DNA of 64,000 nucleotides from Aquamicrobium sp. (GTDB lineage: Bacteria > Pseudomonadota > Alphaproteobacteria > Rhizobiales > Rhizobiaceae). Positions 41,188 to 50,092 of the stretch are shown piece by piece. The translations under genes were made by a program, and so were the position numbers. The DNA lies in the NCBI GenBank assembly GCA_019739225.1, contig JAHHDT010000001.1:992001-1056000 (forward strand), written 5' to 3'. The notes beneath the pieces were generated by a model. That model was not told where the DNA came from and did no database searches. It saw only the letters and a program-made list of their open reading frames with translations. Numbering within the stretch: the first letter of the stretch is position 1; every line of letters starts with the position of its first letter.

Positions 41188-42917
41188 GTTTCGAGCAGGC
41201 CGCGATCCTGATCCTGCTCACCAGCATGCTCATCGTCTTCGCCCTCGATCGTTTCCGCATGGAACTGGTGGCGGTCGGCGGCCTCGGTCTGGGTGTCGCA
41301 CTCGGGCTGGTCGGACCGGCCGAAGCCTTCACCGGCTTTTCCAACCCGGCCTTCGTCACCGTCGTGGAAATCCTGCTCATCGTGCAGGTGCTTGGGCGCT
41401 CCGGCATCCTCGATCCACTGGCCAAAAGCGTCTCCTCAGTCGCCAGCACCGAGACCGGGATACTGGCAATGCTCTGCGTAGTGACGGCGAGCCTGTCGGT
41501 GTTCATGAACAACATCGGCGCGCTGGCACTGATGATCCCGGTCGTCACCAGCGTGTGCAGAGTGAACGGGATCGACAGCCGGCGGGTTCTCATGCCGGTC
41601 AGCTTCGCGGCTCTCCTGGGCGGGCTCTGCTCGGTCATCGGCACGCCCGCCAATCTTATTGTCAGCAACCAGCTTGCCGCGGCGACGGGACGTGGCTTTG
41701 CCTTCTTCGACTTCGCGTGGGTTGGAGTACCCGCGGCACTTGCCGGAATTCTCGCCCTTCTCGTCTGGCCGCGACGCGTCCTGGGTCGCGATCCTGTAGT
41801 GCGCGGACGCCTGCCACCCCAATCGCTCAGGAACGTCGTCAGCGAAGTACAGGTGCCGCTTGGCTCGCCTCTTGTCGGACTGCCCGTGGCGGAAGCGGGC
41901 TTAACGATCCATGCCATGCGGCGCGGCGGCGCCAACCTCCTTCACCAGCGGAGTGGTACCGCTATCGAACCTGGCGACGTGCTGCTCGTCGAAACCAGTC
42001 TGCCGCATCTTGAATCCTTGCTGGTGGACGCCGCAGCGTCGCTGCCGCACGTCGTGGCGGATTCCGCGGGAGCGCAGCGTGTCGAAGCCGTCATTATGCC
42101 AGAAAGCACGCTGGTCGGGTCGCGCATCGGAACGCTCGATCTGCTCCATTCTCGGGGCATCGGAGTGGTCGCGGTCGCCACACAGACTCCGCGCATTGAA
42201 GGTTCGCTTGCCGATCTGCGGCTTACGATCGGCGACGTGCTCTACCTCATCGGCGATCAGGCAGCCATCGACGAAGCGATTGACGAGGCCGACATCCTGC
42301 CGCTTTGGCCAAAGCCCGAGCGCGAGACTGCCGAAATCCGTTGGCCGCCTGCCTTCGCGTTCGCCGGCGGTATCGCACTGGCGGCGTTCGGTCTCGCGCC
42401 CCCGGAACTCGCCTTCGGCCTCGTCGTGATCGTCCTCGCCGGCCTCGGCAGCCTCAATCTCCGCAAGGGTCTGGCCGAACTGGACTGGCCGATCCTGCTT
42501 ATGCTGACGACGATGATACCGCTCGGTGAAGCGGTGCAGACGACCGGCGCGGCGACCGTGCTCGCCGGCGGCCTGATATCCGTCCTGCCCGCGGATAGTC
42601 CGCTCATCCTGGCCGTCGCAATGATGGGCATCGCCATCGTCATCACGCCTTTTGTCAACAACGCCTCGACGGCCGTGGTGCTCGGCCCCATCGCCATCGG
42701 CTTGGCGACGGCTTCGGGCGTCTCGCCCGAACTGCTGCTGATCGCGGTCGCTCTCGGCGCCTCGGTCGACTTCCTCACGCCGATCGGACACCACAACAAC
42801 ACCATCGTCATGGGGATTGCGGGCTACCGGTTCGCAGACTTCCTGAAGGCGGGATGGCCAGTGACCGTCGCCGTGATGGCCACGGCGACAATCGCGCTCT
42901 GGATATGGTGGATGTAA
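41184..42917 (+). CDS. SLC13-family permease with TrkA-C-like domains
   Basis: FMNNIGALALMIPV, GTPANLIVSNQL, FVNNASTAVVLGPIA, DFLTPIGHHNNTIVMG; ATGA overlap with murJ stop. Confidence 0.92.
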   Translation: MSFEQAAILILLTSMLIVFALDRFRMELVAVGGLGLGVALGLVGPAEAFTGFSNPAFVTVVEILLIVQVLGRSGILDPLAKSVSSVASTETGILAMLCVVTASLSVFMNNIGALALMIPVVTSVCRVNGIDSRRVLMPVSFAALLGGLCSVIGTPANLIVSNQLAAATGRGFAFFDFAWVGVPAALAGILALLVWPRRVLGRDPVVRGRLPPQSLRNVVSEVQVPLGSPLVGLPVAEAGLTIHAMRRGGANLLHQRSGTAIEPGDVLLVETSLPHLESLLVDAAASLPHVVADSAGAQRVEAVIMPESTLVGSRIGTLDLLHSRGIGVVAVATQTPRIEGSLADLRLTIGDVLYLIGDQAAIDEAIDEADILPLWPKPERETAEIRWPPAFAFAGGIALAAFGLAPPELAFGLVVIVLAGLGSLNLRKGLAELDWPILLMLTTMIPLGEAVQTTGAATVLAGGLISVLPADSPLILAVAMMGIAIVITPFVNNASTAVVLGPIAIGLATASGVSPELLLIAVALGASVDFLTPIGHHNNTIVMGIAGYRFADFLKAGWPVTVAVMATATIALWIWWM

Positions 42918-43061
42918 CGATAGCGATTGCCTTGCAGAATTTGCGAGCCGACAATCAGCAACCGACTCCACTGTGTCACGAGCCACAGCATCGGCTCCCC
43001 GAGCTATGAAAGCTGGGCGAGCTCACGACTGCTGCGTTTATCGCCTTAGAGAAGCGGCGGC

Positions 43062-44111
43062 TCAGGTCGCCTCCAGTACCATATTGAGGGGCGTAGCCGC
43101 GGCACGGCGCACGTTCTTGAAGCCTCCGGCACGGATCACCTCGCTGAGTCGCTTCTCACCCGCCTGGGCGCCGAGTGCCAGTCCGGTTTCCTGTGCCAGC
43201 GAGGTCGGGACGCAGATCATCGTCGAGGCGGAATAGTAGAGGCGACCGACCGGGTTGACGTTGTCTTCGAGCGTGTCGCCAGCCATTGGCTCAACCACCA
43301 TCCAGGTGCCGCCTTCAGCGAGCGCCGTGCAGATGTGCGCCGCCGCGGCTTCGGGGTCACCCATGTCGTGGAGGCAGTCGAAGCAGGTGACCAGGTCGAA
43401 GCTGCCGCCTGGAAAGTCCTGCGCCCGGCCGACCTCAAACGCCACGTTTTGCACACCGTGAGCCCTGGCATGCGCGATGGCGGCAGCGATCGACGCGGGA
43501 TGGAAGTCATAGCCGGTGAAGCTCGACTTCGGGAAGGCCTGCGCCATCAGGATCGTCGACAGGCCATGTCCGCAGCCGACATCGGCGACTTTTGCACCGG
43601 CTTTCAGCTTGTCGACCACACCATCGAGTGCCGGCAGCCACTCCTGCACCAGCGCATTGACGTAGCCCGGTCTAAACAAGCGCGCCACTGCACAGAACAT
43701 GCAGCCAGCCTGTTCGCCCCACGCCACGCCCTTGCCCGTCTTGAAGGCCGCCTGAACCTTCGCCTGGTTCTCGACCATCGCCGCCGCCGTATCGAAGGCG
43801 CCGATCAGGTTGACCGGGCTATCCGGCTCGGCGAAGACATAGGCCTGTTCGGGCGTTAGCGAGAAGCGCCCACCATCCTGGCTGACGTAGCCGGAAGCGG
43901 CCTGAGCAGAGAGCCACTCACGCACGTACCGTGACGCGCAGCCAGCTTCCACCGCAATCTCGTCGGCAGTCGCCGGCCCCCTCTTCCTCAAAGCGCCGTA
44001 GAGGCCGAGTGTGTCGCCGACGCGAACCAGGGGCACGCTAAAGGCGCCACCGAGGTCGCCGAGCACGCGGCCAACAAGTTCGTTCAGCTTGGTTTCGTCG
44101 ATCTGTGTCAT
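43062..44111 (-). CDS. Class I SAM-dependent methyltransferase
   Basis: VADVGCGHGLSTILMAQAFPKSSFTGYDF; N-terminal winged-helix region. Alternative start at 44126. Confidence 0.9.
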   Translation of the reverse strand: MTQIDETKLNELVGRVLGDLGGAFSVPLVRVGDTLGLYGALRKRGPATADEIAVEAGCASRYVREWLSAQAASGYVSQDGGRFSLTPEQAYVFAEPDSPVNLIGAFDTAAAMVENQAKVQAAFKTGKGVAWGEQAGCMFCAVARLFRPGYVNALVQEWLPALDGVVDKLKAGAKVADVGCGHGLSTILMAQAFPKSSFTGYDFHPASIAAAIAHARAHGVQNVAFEVGRAQDFPGGSFDLVTCFDCLHDMGDPEAAAAHICTALAEGGTWMVVEPMAGDTLEDNVNPVGRLYYSASTMICVPTSLAQETGLALGAQAGEKRLSEVIRAGGFKNVRRAAATPLNMVLEAT

Positions 44112-44258
44112 GTTGTGTTCCTCCATTTCCGCGGACGGCTTCTGCCTCCGGGATCTGAAGGATGCGCGTGAAGGTGTTTGCCCGCATGAGGCGGCTGTCC
44201 CGACGAGGCCGAAACGCGACCTTGGCCCAAGGACAGATGTCCTACTCCCGCTCGTCTT

Positions 44259-45317
44259 TCAGCGTGACAACGATTTGACGATCGCCTGCGAGCGACTGTG
44301 CACGCCCAGCTTGTCGAAGATCACCGAGAGCTGATTGCGGACGGTCTTCTCGCTTTTGCCAAGACGCGCCGCGATCGTGCGGTTGTCGAGCCCTTGGACG
44401 ATCAGGTCCAGGACTGCGGTTTCGGCGAGCGTAAGGTGAGCTTCGTGGAAAGCTCGGGATTGTTGCGGTTGATCCTGTCCGAGAAACGCTGCCAGCTCGG
44501 CCTGGAACTCCACCCACGCAGGCTCGTCGGGCAAGAGGACGTGATTGTTGCTGTCTAATGGTACGAAGCGCGCCCCAGCTATGGTGGCAGCCAGTTTGCA
44601 ACCCTCGTTGAACGGCACCCGCATGTCTCCCCGGCAATGCATGATCAGTGTCGGCACCGTCAGCCTCGCAGCCAGGTCCATCACATCTATGCCTTGCATT
44701 TGCCAAAGCAATTGAGCCGCGACGTCGGCCGTCGCCGTCTGCCGCTCTAGATCGCCCCACCACCGATGCTGCTCCGGCTTGCCATCGGGTATGAACAGGT
44801 TGGTAAAGAACCGGCAGAACGCCGGATTGTCGCGGCCCCAGCCGATGCGGATGAAATTGACCAGCGTTTCGGCCTCCAGGCGCTCCGCATCGGACTGCGC
44901 GCGCGCACGCCCGCCCTGGCCGTAGGCGTTAACGAGTACCAGATGAGAGACGCGCTCCGGGTGCCTAAGCGCATATGCAATGCCCAATGCGCCCCCCTGC
45001 GACAGGCCAAGCATCACAAAGCGCGGCTCCTCGATCGTCGCTGCTACGGCCTCGAGATCGGCATGCCAGGCCTCAAGCGACAGGTCAGCTACATGGCGGT
45101 CCGACAGGCCGCAGCCGCGCGGGTCGTAGCGCACGAAGCGATTGTGCGCTGATAGCGCCTCCACCCAAGGGCGCCACACCGGACTATCCAGATCATAGTC
45201 CACATGGCTCAGCCAGTGCGCCGCCCTCAAGATCACCGGCCCTTCCCCGCACGAGGCGACCGCGATGCGCGTGCCATCGGTGGCGGTGCAGAATCCTATC
45301 GTCTGCCGCGGCTTCAT
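44259..45317 (-). CDS. Alpha/beta hydrolase fused to C-terminal LuxR-type HTH domain
   Basis: Hydrolase GLSQGG nucleophile elbow; C-terminal LTLAETAVLDLIVQGLDNRTIAARLGKSEKTVRNQLSVIFDKLGVHSRSQAI. Confidence 0.92.
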   Translation of the reverse strand: MKPRQTIGFCTATDGTRIAVASCGEGPVILRAAHWLSHVDYDLDSPVWRPWVEALSAHNRFVRYDPRGCGLSDRHVADLSLEAWHADLEAVAATIEEPRFVMLGLSQGGALGIAYALRHPERVSHLVLVNAYGQGGRARAQSDAERLEAETLVNFIRIGWGRDNPAFCRFFTNLFIPDGKPEQHRWWGDLERQTATADVAAQLLWQMQGIDVMDLAARLTVPTLIMHCRGDMRVPFNEGCKLAATIAGARFVPLDSNNHVLLPDEPAWVEFQAELAAFLGQDQPQQSRAFHEAHLTLAETAVLDLIVQGLDNRTIAARLGKSEKTVRNQLSVIFDKLGVHSRSQAIVKSLSR

Positions 45318-45443
45318 CCGCCGAGATTAGCGCAGCAGCACCAGTCGCGATAGCGGAAGCAGATGCCGTCCGACCCGCGTTGCTGGATTCCTGGAAATTG
45401 TTACAAACCGGAATTCCTGCCTGGTCACCGGCAATATCAGCAT

Positions 45444-45635
45444 TCAGGCATGGGAAAGACTGATCTCTACGGCCAACTCGCGGGCGCCAAGAGGGCGTGT
45501 GACGTAGACCTCGTCGATGTGGCCGTCGCCGCAGGTGTCGTGAAAGCCATCGGGGTCGCGCGTATAGGCCACCATCGCAGCTTCGGCGAGGCGCGGGTTG
45601 TTGACTGTATGATCGCTGGCAAAATTCAGCGTCAA
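45444..45635 (-). pseudogene. Short fragment ORF, possible truncated gene remnant
   Basis: 63 aa (MTLNFASDHTVNNPRLAEAAMVAY...); N terminus vaguely resembles threonine-aldolase starts. Confidence 0.15.
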
Positions 45636-45824
45636 ATCACCATTTGCGAGGCCGTAGCGCGCGCTGGCGCTAGCGGCGTTTTTTTGCCGTCAACCGGCGA
45701 TGGTACTCCCTAGCGTTTGAATCGCTTCTCTTTGGCGGTTCAATCGCCTGCGTTTATCATCTCCCATTACTTCAATGGGTTAGCTGAATCGCTCTGGACT
45801 TGTCTCTTGCATCAATGAGCGCCG

Positions 45825-46202
45825 TCAGCGGATCACCGGGCAGTTGTGCCGATCGGCGAACGTAATGATCGCTGCGCGATAGCCGTGCCCGCGACCCTTC
45901 ACGCGCACCGTGCGCGGGCCGGAACCGATCACGCGAACGTCGCGCAGGCCCATGCGGTAGGCCTTGCTTACGGCCTCGCGCGGCGAGCAGCCGCGGTCGC
46001 GATAGGCGTGGCGGCGGTGGTCGCGGCGATCGCGAAAATCATGACGGCCGCGATCCTCGAAATGCAGCCCGACATTCGGACCGGCATTGCCGAAACCGAA
46101 ATAGATGCCGCCGCTCTGCGCCTGCGCGGCAGCCGGCATGGCCGACAGCGCACCGAGGCCTATGAGCGTGGAAAGGGCGGCGGTCTTGACAATCTTCAGC
46201 AT
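45825..46202 (-). CDS. Putative secreted small protein, His/Arg-rich
   Basis: Signal peptide MLKIVKTAALSTLIGLGALSAMPAAAQA; RGRHDFRDRRDHRRHAYRDRG segment. Confidence 0.75.
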   Translation of the reverse strand: MLKIVKTAALSTLIGLGALSAMPAAAQAQSGGIYFGFGNAGPNVGLHFEDRGRHDFRDRRDHRRHAYRDRGCSPREAVSKAYRMGLRDVRVIGSGPRTVRVKGRGHGYRAAIITFADRHNCPVIR

Positions 46203-46294
46203 GGTCGTCTCCGGTAGCGCTGTGCGTGTTGCGATAAGCAGCACATTGCCACCGTCAAGCTGAACGCGCCGCGAACCGGTCGTTCATCCTGCAT

Positions 46295-46888
46295 TCAGCC
46301 AGCCCGGTCGAGCCGCCTTGCCCAGTATTCCATCGTCTTGATGGTCTCCTCCGTTTTCCCGACGTCGCGCCAGGAGAATCCGGTCGTGAGCCCCTCGATG
46401 CGGGCGTAGCCCCGGTTGCGCCAGAAACCATCGAGCGGTTTGTGGTCGGCCGGCCGCAACGGATGGTCCGCCGGCCTGATGACGGCAGAGAAGACGCAGG
46501 CGCCAAACCCTGCTTCCGCCGCCGCCTTTTCGCGTTCCTCGAAGAACCGGACCCCGCCCCCCTGCCCGCGATAGCGCTTCTCCAGCACCGATTCACCGAA
46601 ATAGAAGAAGTCGGCAGGGTCCAGCCCACGCGCTGCAAATGGCTGCGCAAACGCCTCGAAATGATCGGCCAGCGGCGACGCGGTGGCCGCTCCGACGAGC
46701 CGGCCGCCATCGAAAGCGCCGATCACGACGGCGCCCGGTGAACCCATATAGGTCGCGAGGTAGCGCCGTTCGTAATCGAGGTCGCCGTCGTAAAGGTATG
46801 GGAAATCGCGGAAAACCGTGATCCGCAGCCGCGCGAGGTCGTCGAAGGCAGCTTCGGCCTCGGCGCGGGCGAGCCTGCGCACCTCCAC
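46295..46888 (-). CDS. GNAT-family N-acetyltransferase
   Basis: FGESVLEKRYRGQGGGVRFFEEREKAA acetyl-CoA binding motif. Confidence 0.85.
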   Translation of the reverse strand: MEVRRLARAEAEAAFDDLARLRITVFRDFPYLYDGDLDYERRYLATYMGSPGAVVIGAFDGGRLVGAATASPLADHFEAFAQPFAARGLDPADFFYFGESVLEKRYRGQGGGVRFFEEREKAAAEAGFGACVFSAVIRPADHPLRPADHKPLDGFWRNRGYARIEGLTTGFSWRDVGKTEETIKTMEYWARRLDRAG

Positions 46889-46892
46889 CCGT

Positions 46893-47306
46893 TCAGTCCT
46901 TCGCCACCTGCGCGGTCCAGTCGGCGAGATTGTAATAGGTGGTCACGCGCGAGATGAGCCCATCGTCGATCTCGAAGAAGATGCCGGCCGGCAGCGAATA
47001 GGTCTGGCCATCGGCTTCGGGCAGCCCCTCCGCGGTTGCGAGATAGGTCCCGCGCACGGTGAACTCGGCCGCCGCGCGGCCGCCACCCTGGTTGACCATG
47101 ATCGCCACGTCCGACAGTTCCTCGCGATAGTGCCTATCCATCATGCCCAGGAACCAGCGGAACTTTTCCTTGCCGATCTCGCGGCCGCCCTGGTTGATGT
47201 CGTGGGCAACCTCCTCGGAAAGACATGCCAGCATCGCGTCGCGGTCGCCCGAATTGAAGGCGGCGATGTAGCGCTCGATCAGCGTGCGGGTCTCGGCTTC
47301 GCTCAT
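46893..47306 (-). CDS. SnoaL-like / NTF2-fold protein
   Basis: IERYIAAFNSGDRDAMLACLSEEVAHDINQGGREIGKEKFRWFL. Confidence 0.85.
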   Translation of the reverse strand: MSEAETRTLIERYIAAFNSGDRDAMLACLSEEVAHDINQGGREIGKEKFRWFLGMMDRHYREELSDVAIMVNQGGGRAAAEFTVRGTYLATAEGLPEADGQTYSLPAGIFFEIDDGLISRVTTYYNLADWTAQVAKD

Positions 47307-47410
47307 GGTCGGTTCTGTCCTTGTCTATTGTCCGTCTTTTAGCCGCCGCGCGGCCGCTCGGATGGATGGAAAACGGCAGGGGAGGCCGTAGCAGCGACGC
47401 GTCGCGACCT

Positions 47411-47857
47411 TCAGGGTTCCTCGTCCAGCATATAGTCGAAATAGTCCTCAGGTTCGGCAAGGTCGCTCTCGCTGGCGGTCACCTTGCCACGCACGGAAAC
47501 GCCCGCCTCGTGCACCGTCTCGCGGCTGCCGGAGACGAGATGATGCCACCAGTAGAGGTCGCGCCCTTCCGCAACCAGCCTGTAGGCGCATGTCTGCGGC
47601 AGCCACCGGATGGCTGGAACGTTCTCGGGTGTCAGCCCGACGCAATCCGGCACCACCGCCAGCCGATTTTCATAGTCGTGGCAGCGGCAGGCACCCGCAT
47701 CGAAGAGGCGGCAGGCGACGCTCGTCCAGTAGATCTCGCCGCTGTCCTCGTCCTCGAGTTTGGACAGGCAGCATTTGCCGCAGCCGTCGCAAAGCGCCTC
47801 CCATTCCTGCGGCGTCATCGCCTCGAGCGTCTTCGTTTTCCAGAAAGGCTGCGTCAT
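47411..47857 (-). CDS. YcgN-like cysteine-cluster protein
   Basis: [44 protein letters not shown]. Start at MTQPF (47857). Confidence 0.92.
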   Translation of the reverse strand: MTQPFWKTKTLEAMTPQEWEALCDGCGKCCLSKLEDEDSGEIYWTSVACRLFDAGACRCHDYENRLAVVPDCVGLTPENVPAIRWLPQTCAYRLVAEGRDLYWWHHLVSGSRETVHEAGVSVRGKVTASESDLAEPEDYFDYMLDEEP

Positions 47858-48026
47858 CGGGCCGGTTTGCGCGCTTGAGCCCGTCCGGTCAAGCGCCATG
47901 GAGACGCGCCTTGCTTTCGCCGCGAAATTGCCCGGCTTTCGACCATCTCCCCCCTTCGGGGGAACCATTGGACGCGCGTCGAGTTGGTGTGGCGAACGGG
48001 ACGATCGGACAGGAGTTTACCGCACG

Positions 48027-49943
48027 ATGAAACGAGCACCCATCCTCACAGGCACAGCCTTGGCGCTGGTCATGGCCGCAGCACAGGCTCAGGCCGCGCC
48101 ATCCGTGGCAGCAATGAAGGTGAGCGAGGCGCGCGCGACCGCACCGGTTGTTCTTGCCCAGGCAGACGAGCAGCTCAGCGAAGAAGAACTGCTGAAGCGT
48201 CAGCGCGAGGCCGAGGAAAAGGCAAAGGAAGAGGCGCCGGCCGCAGAAGAGCAGGCTCCCGCCGAGCAAGCAGCACCTGCGGAAGAAGCACCGCCCGCTA
48301 CAGAGGAAGCGCCTGCCCCGGCCGAGGCAGCACCCGCTGAAGAGCCGGCGGCCGAACCTGCGCCTGAGCCAGAGGCAGGGCCGGAACCCGAAGCCGCGCC
48401 AGCGCCCGATGACGAGCCCGGCCTGCAGTTCGAGCAGGATGAGGAGGCACCCGCCGAAGAGGCCGCACCGGCACCTGAGGCTGCCCCTGCACCCGCCGAA
48501 GAAGAGCCGGCCATGGAAGAAGAAGCTCCGGCCGCAGACGAGCAGCCCGAGGAAGCTCCGGCCGCAGAGGAAGCACCCGCTCCGGAAGCCGATGAGCCCG
48601 CTCCGACGCCCGAGCCAGCGCCTGCGCAGGAGCCAGCAGCCGAGGAGGAAGCTCCTCAGGCTGATGAGCCCGGTCTCCAGTTCGAGGAGGAGCAGGCCCC
48701 GGCTGACGAACCGCAGCCGATCCCGTCCGGCGAGGGCGAACCCGTCCCGACCGACAAGCCACAGCCCATCCCTTCCGGTGAAGGCGAGGCTGATCCGGCC
48801 GATGAGCCGCAGCCTGTCCCGTCTGGCGAGGGTGCGCCTGACGAGGAGGCGACCGGCGAGGAAGCCCCGATCCTCGACAGCCAGAAGGAAGGTGATGCCG
48901 CGCAGCAGCAGCCGGAAGGCGAAGGCGAAACGGAAGAGCAGGGCTTGACCTTCGAGGAAGAAGCCGGGCCTCCGCCCGCGTCGGATGCCGAAGCGCAGAA
49001 GCTTGAGGAACCTGTCGAAGTTGAGTCGCTTCGCGCCGAGGAAGGACGTCGCATCGAACGTCGTGACCGCCGCGAGCGCCGCGAAGGTACCGATGTTCTA
49101 CGCGAGATCGGTGACCGCTTCGTGATCCAGCTCAACAACCAGGTCGTGGTTCAGAGCGACGATCGCGAGCGAATCGGCCGCGACGCCGACGAGGTCTACT
49201 ACGAGGAGCTGCCGCGGGGCCGTGTCCGTGAGACGATTGTGCGCCCCAACGGCGTGCAGGTCGTGACGGTGCGCGATCGCTACGGCGACGTGATCCGCCG
49301 TTCGCGCATCATGCCCGACGGTCAGGAATATGTGCTGGTCTACACCGATCGCCGCGACCGTGAGGAGCGCCGCGAATGGCGCGACCCGGCTCGCGACCTG
49401 CCACCGCTGCGCCTCACCATCCCGCGCGACGAGTACATTCTCGATGCCCGCCGCGTGCAGAACGAGGACGCCTACTACCAGTTCCTTGACCAGCCGCCGG
49501 TCGAGCCGGTGCGTCGCCTCTACACCGTCGATGAGGTGAAGTATTCGGCCCGCGTTCGCGACAGTGTGCGCCGCGTCGACCTCGACACCATCACCTTCGA
49601 GTTCGGCTCCGCTTCGATCTCCGAGAGCGAGATTCCGCGCCTCGAAGGTGTGGCAACCGCGATGGAGCGCCTGCTGGAGGAAAATCCGGCGGAAACCTTC
49701 TTGATCGAAGGCCATACGGATGCTGTCGGTTCCGACGAGGCGAATCTGGCCCTGTCAGACCAGCGTGCGGAATCGGTTGCGATAGCACTGACCAACGTGT
49801 TCGCAATTCCGCCCGAAAATCTGGTTACACAGGGCTACGGTGAAACCTACCTGAAGGTGGATACCGAAGAGCCTGCGCGTGAGAACCGCCGCGTTGCCAT
49901 ACGCCGCATCACGCCTCTCGTCTCGCCGGTGGCGAGCCGCTAG
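48027..49943 (+). CDS. OmpA-family protein with long Pro/Ala/Glu-rich N-terminal region
   Basis: Signal peptide, low-complexity acidic region, C-terminal OmpA-like domain (ITFEFGSASISESEIPRLEGVATAMERLLEENPAETFLIEGHTDAVGSDEANLALSDQRAESV). Confidence 0.92.
   Translation: MKRAPILTGTALALVMAAAQAQAAPSVAAMKVSEARATAPVVLAQADEQLSEEELLKRQREAEEKAKEEAPAAEEQAPAEQAAPAEEAPPATEEAPAPAEAAPAEEPAAEPAPEPEAGPEPEAAPAPDDEPGLQFEQDEEAPAEEAAPAPEAAPAPAEEEPAMEEEAPAADEQPEEAPAAEEAPAPEADEPAPTPEPAPAQEPAAEEEAPQADEPGLQFEEEQAPADEPQPIPSGEGEPVPTDKPQPIPSGEGEADPADEPQPVPSGEGAPDEEATGEEAPILDSQKEGDAAQQQPEGEGETEEQGLTFEEEAGPPPASDAEAQKLEEPVEVESLRAEEGRRIERRDRRERREGTDVLREIGDRFVIQLNNQVVVQSDDRERIGRDADEVYYEELPRGRVRETIVRPNGVQVVTVRDRYGDVIRRSRIMPDGQEYVLVYTDRRDREERREWRDPARDLPPLRLTIPRDEYILDARRVQNEDAYYQFLDQPPVEPVRRLYTVDEVKYSARVRDSVRRVDLDTITFEFGSASISESEIPRLEGVATAMERLLEENPAETFLIEGHTDAVGSDEANLALSDQRAESVAIALTNVFAIPPENLVTQGYGETYLKVDTEEPARENRRVAIRRITPLVSPVASR
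48702..48845 (+). repeat. Three tandem 48-bp coding repeats (16 aa)
   Basis: ADEPQPIPSGEGEPVP / TDKPQPIPSGEGEADP / ADEPQPVPSGEGAPDE. Confidence 0.8.
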
Positions 49944-49981
49944 TTCCCTGCCCCGTTCCCGCCAGTCGGGAATGATGGCGA

Positions 49982-50022
49982 AAGCCCGGCCGGATCCCCC
50001 TCCCCGGCCGGGCTTTTCTTTT
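49982..50022 (+). terminator. Rho-independent terminator after the OmpA-family gene
   Basis: AAGCCCGGCCGG ... CCGGCCGGGCTTTTCTTTT. Confidence 0.85.
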
Positions 50023-50092
50023 GAGCCTTGAACTTTGGTCACGGTGACGAACGCATCGCGCGGTGCCACAGTGTGGCGGAGGGAGGAAACCC

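Noticed and set aside
48200-48700. Repeat-rich DNA as a possible CRISPR or minisatellite array
   Set aside because: It is in-frame Pro/Ala/Glu-rich coding sequence without regular spacer-repeat structure; only the 48-bp triplet is a true tandem repeat.
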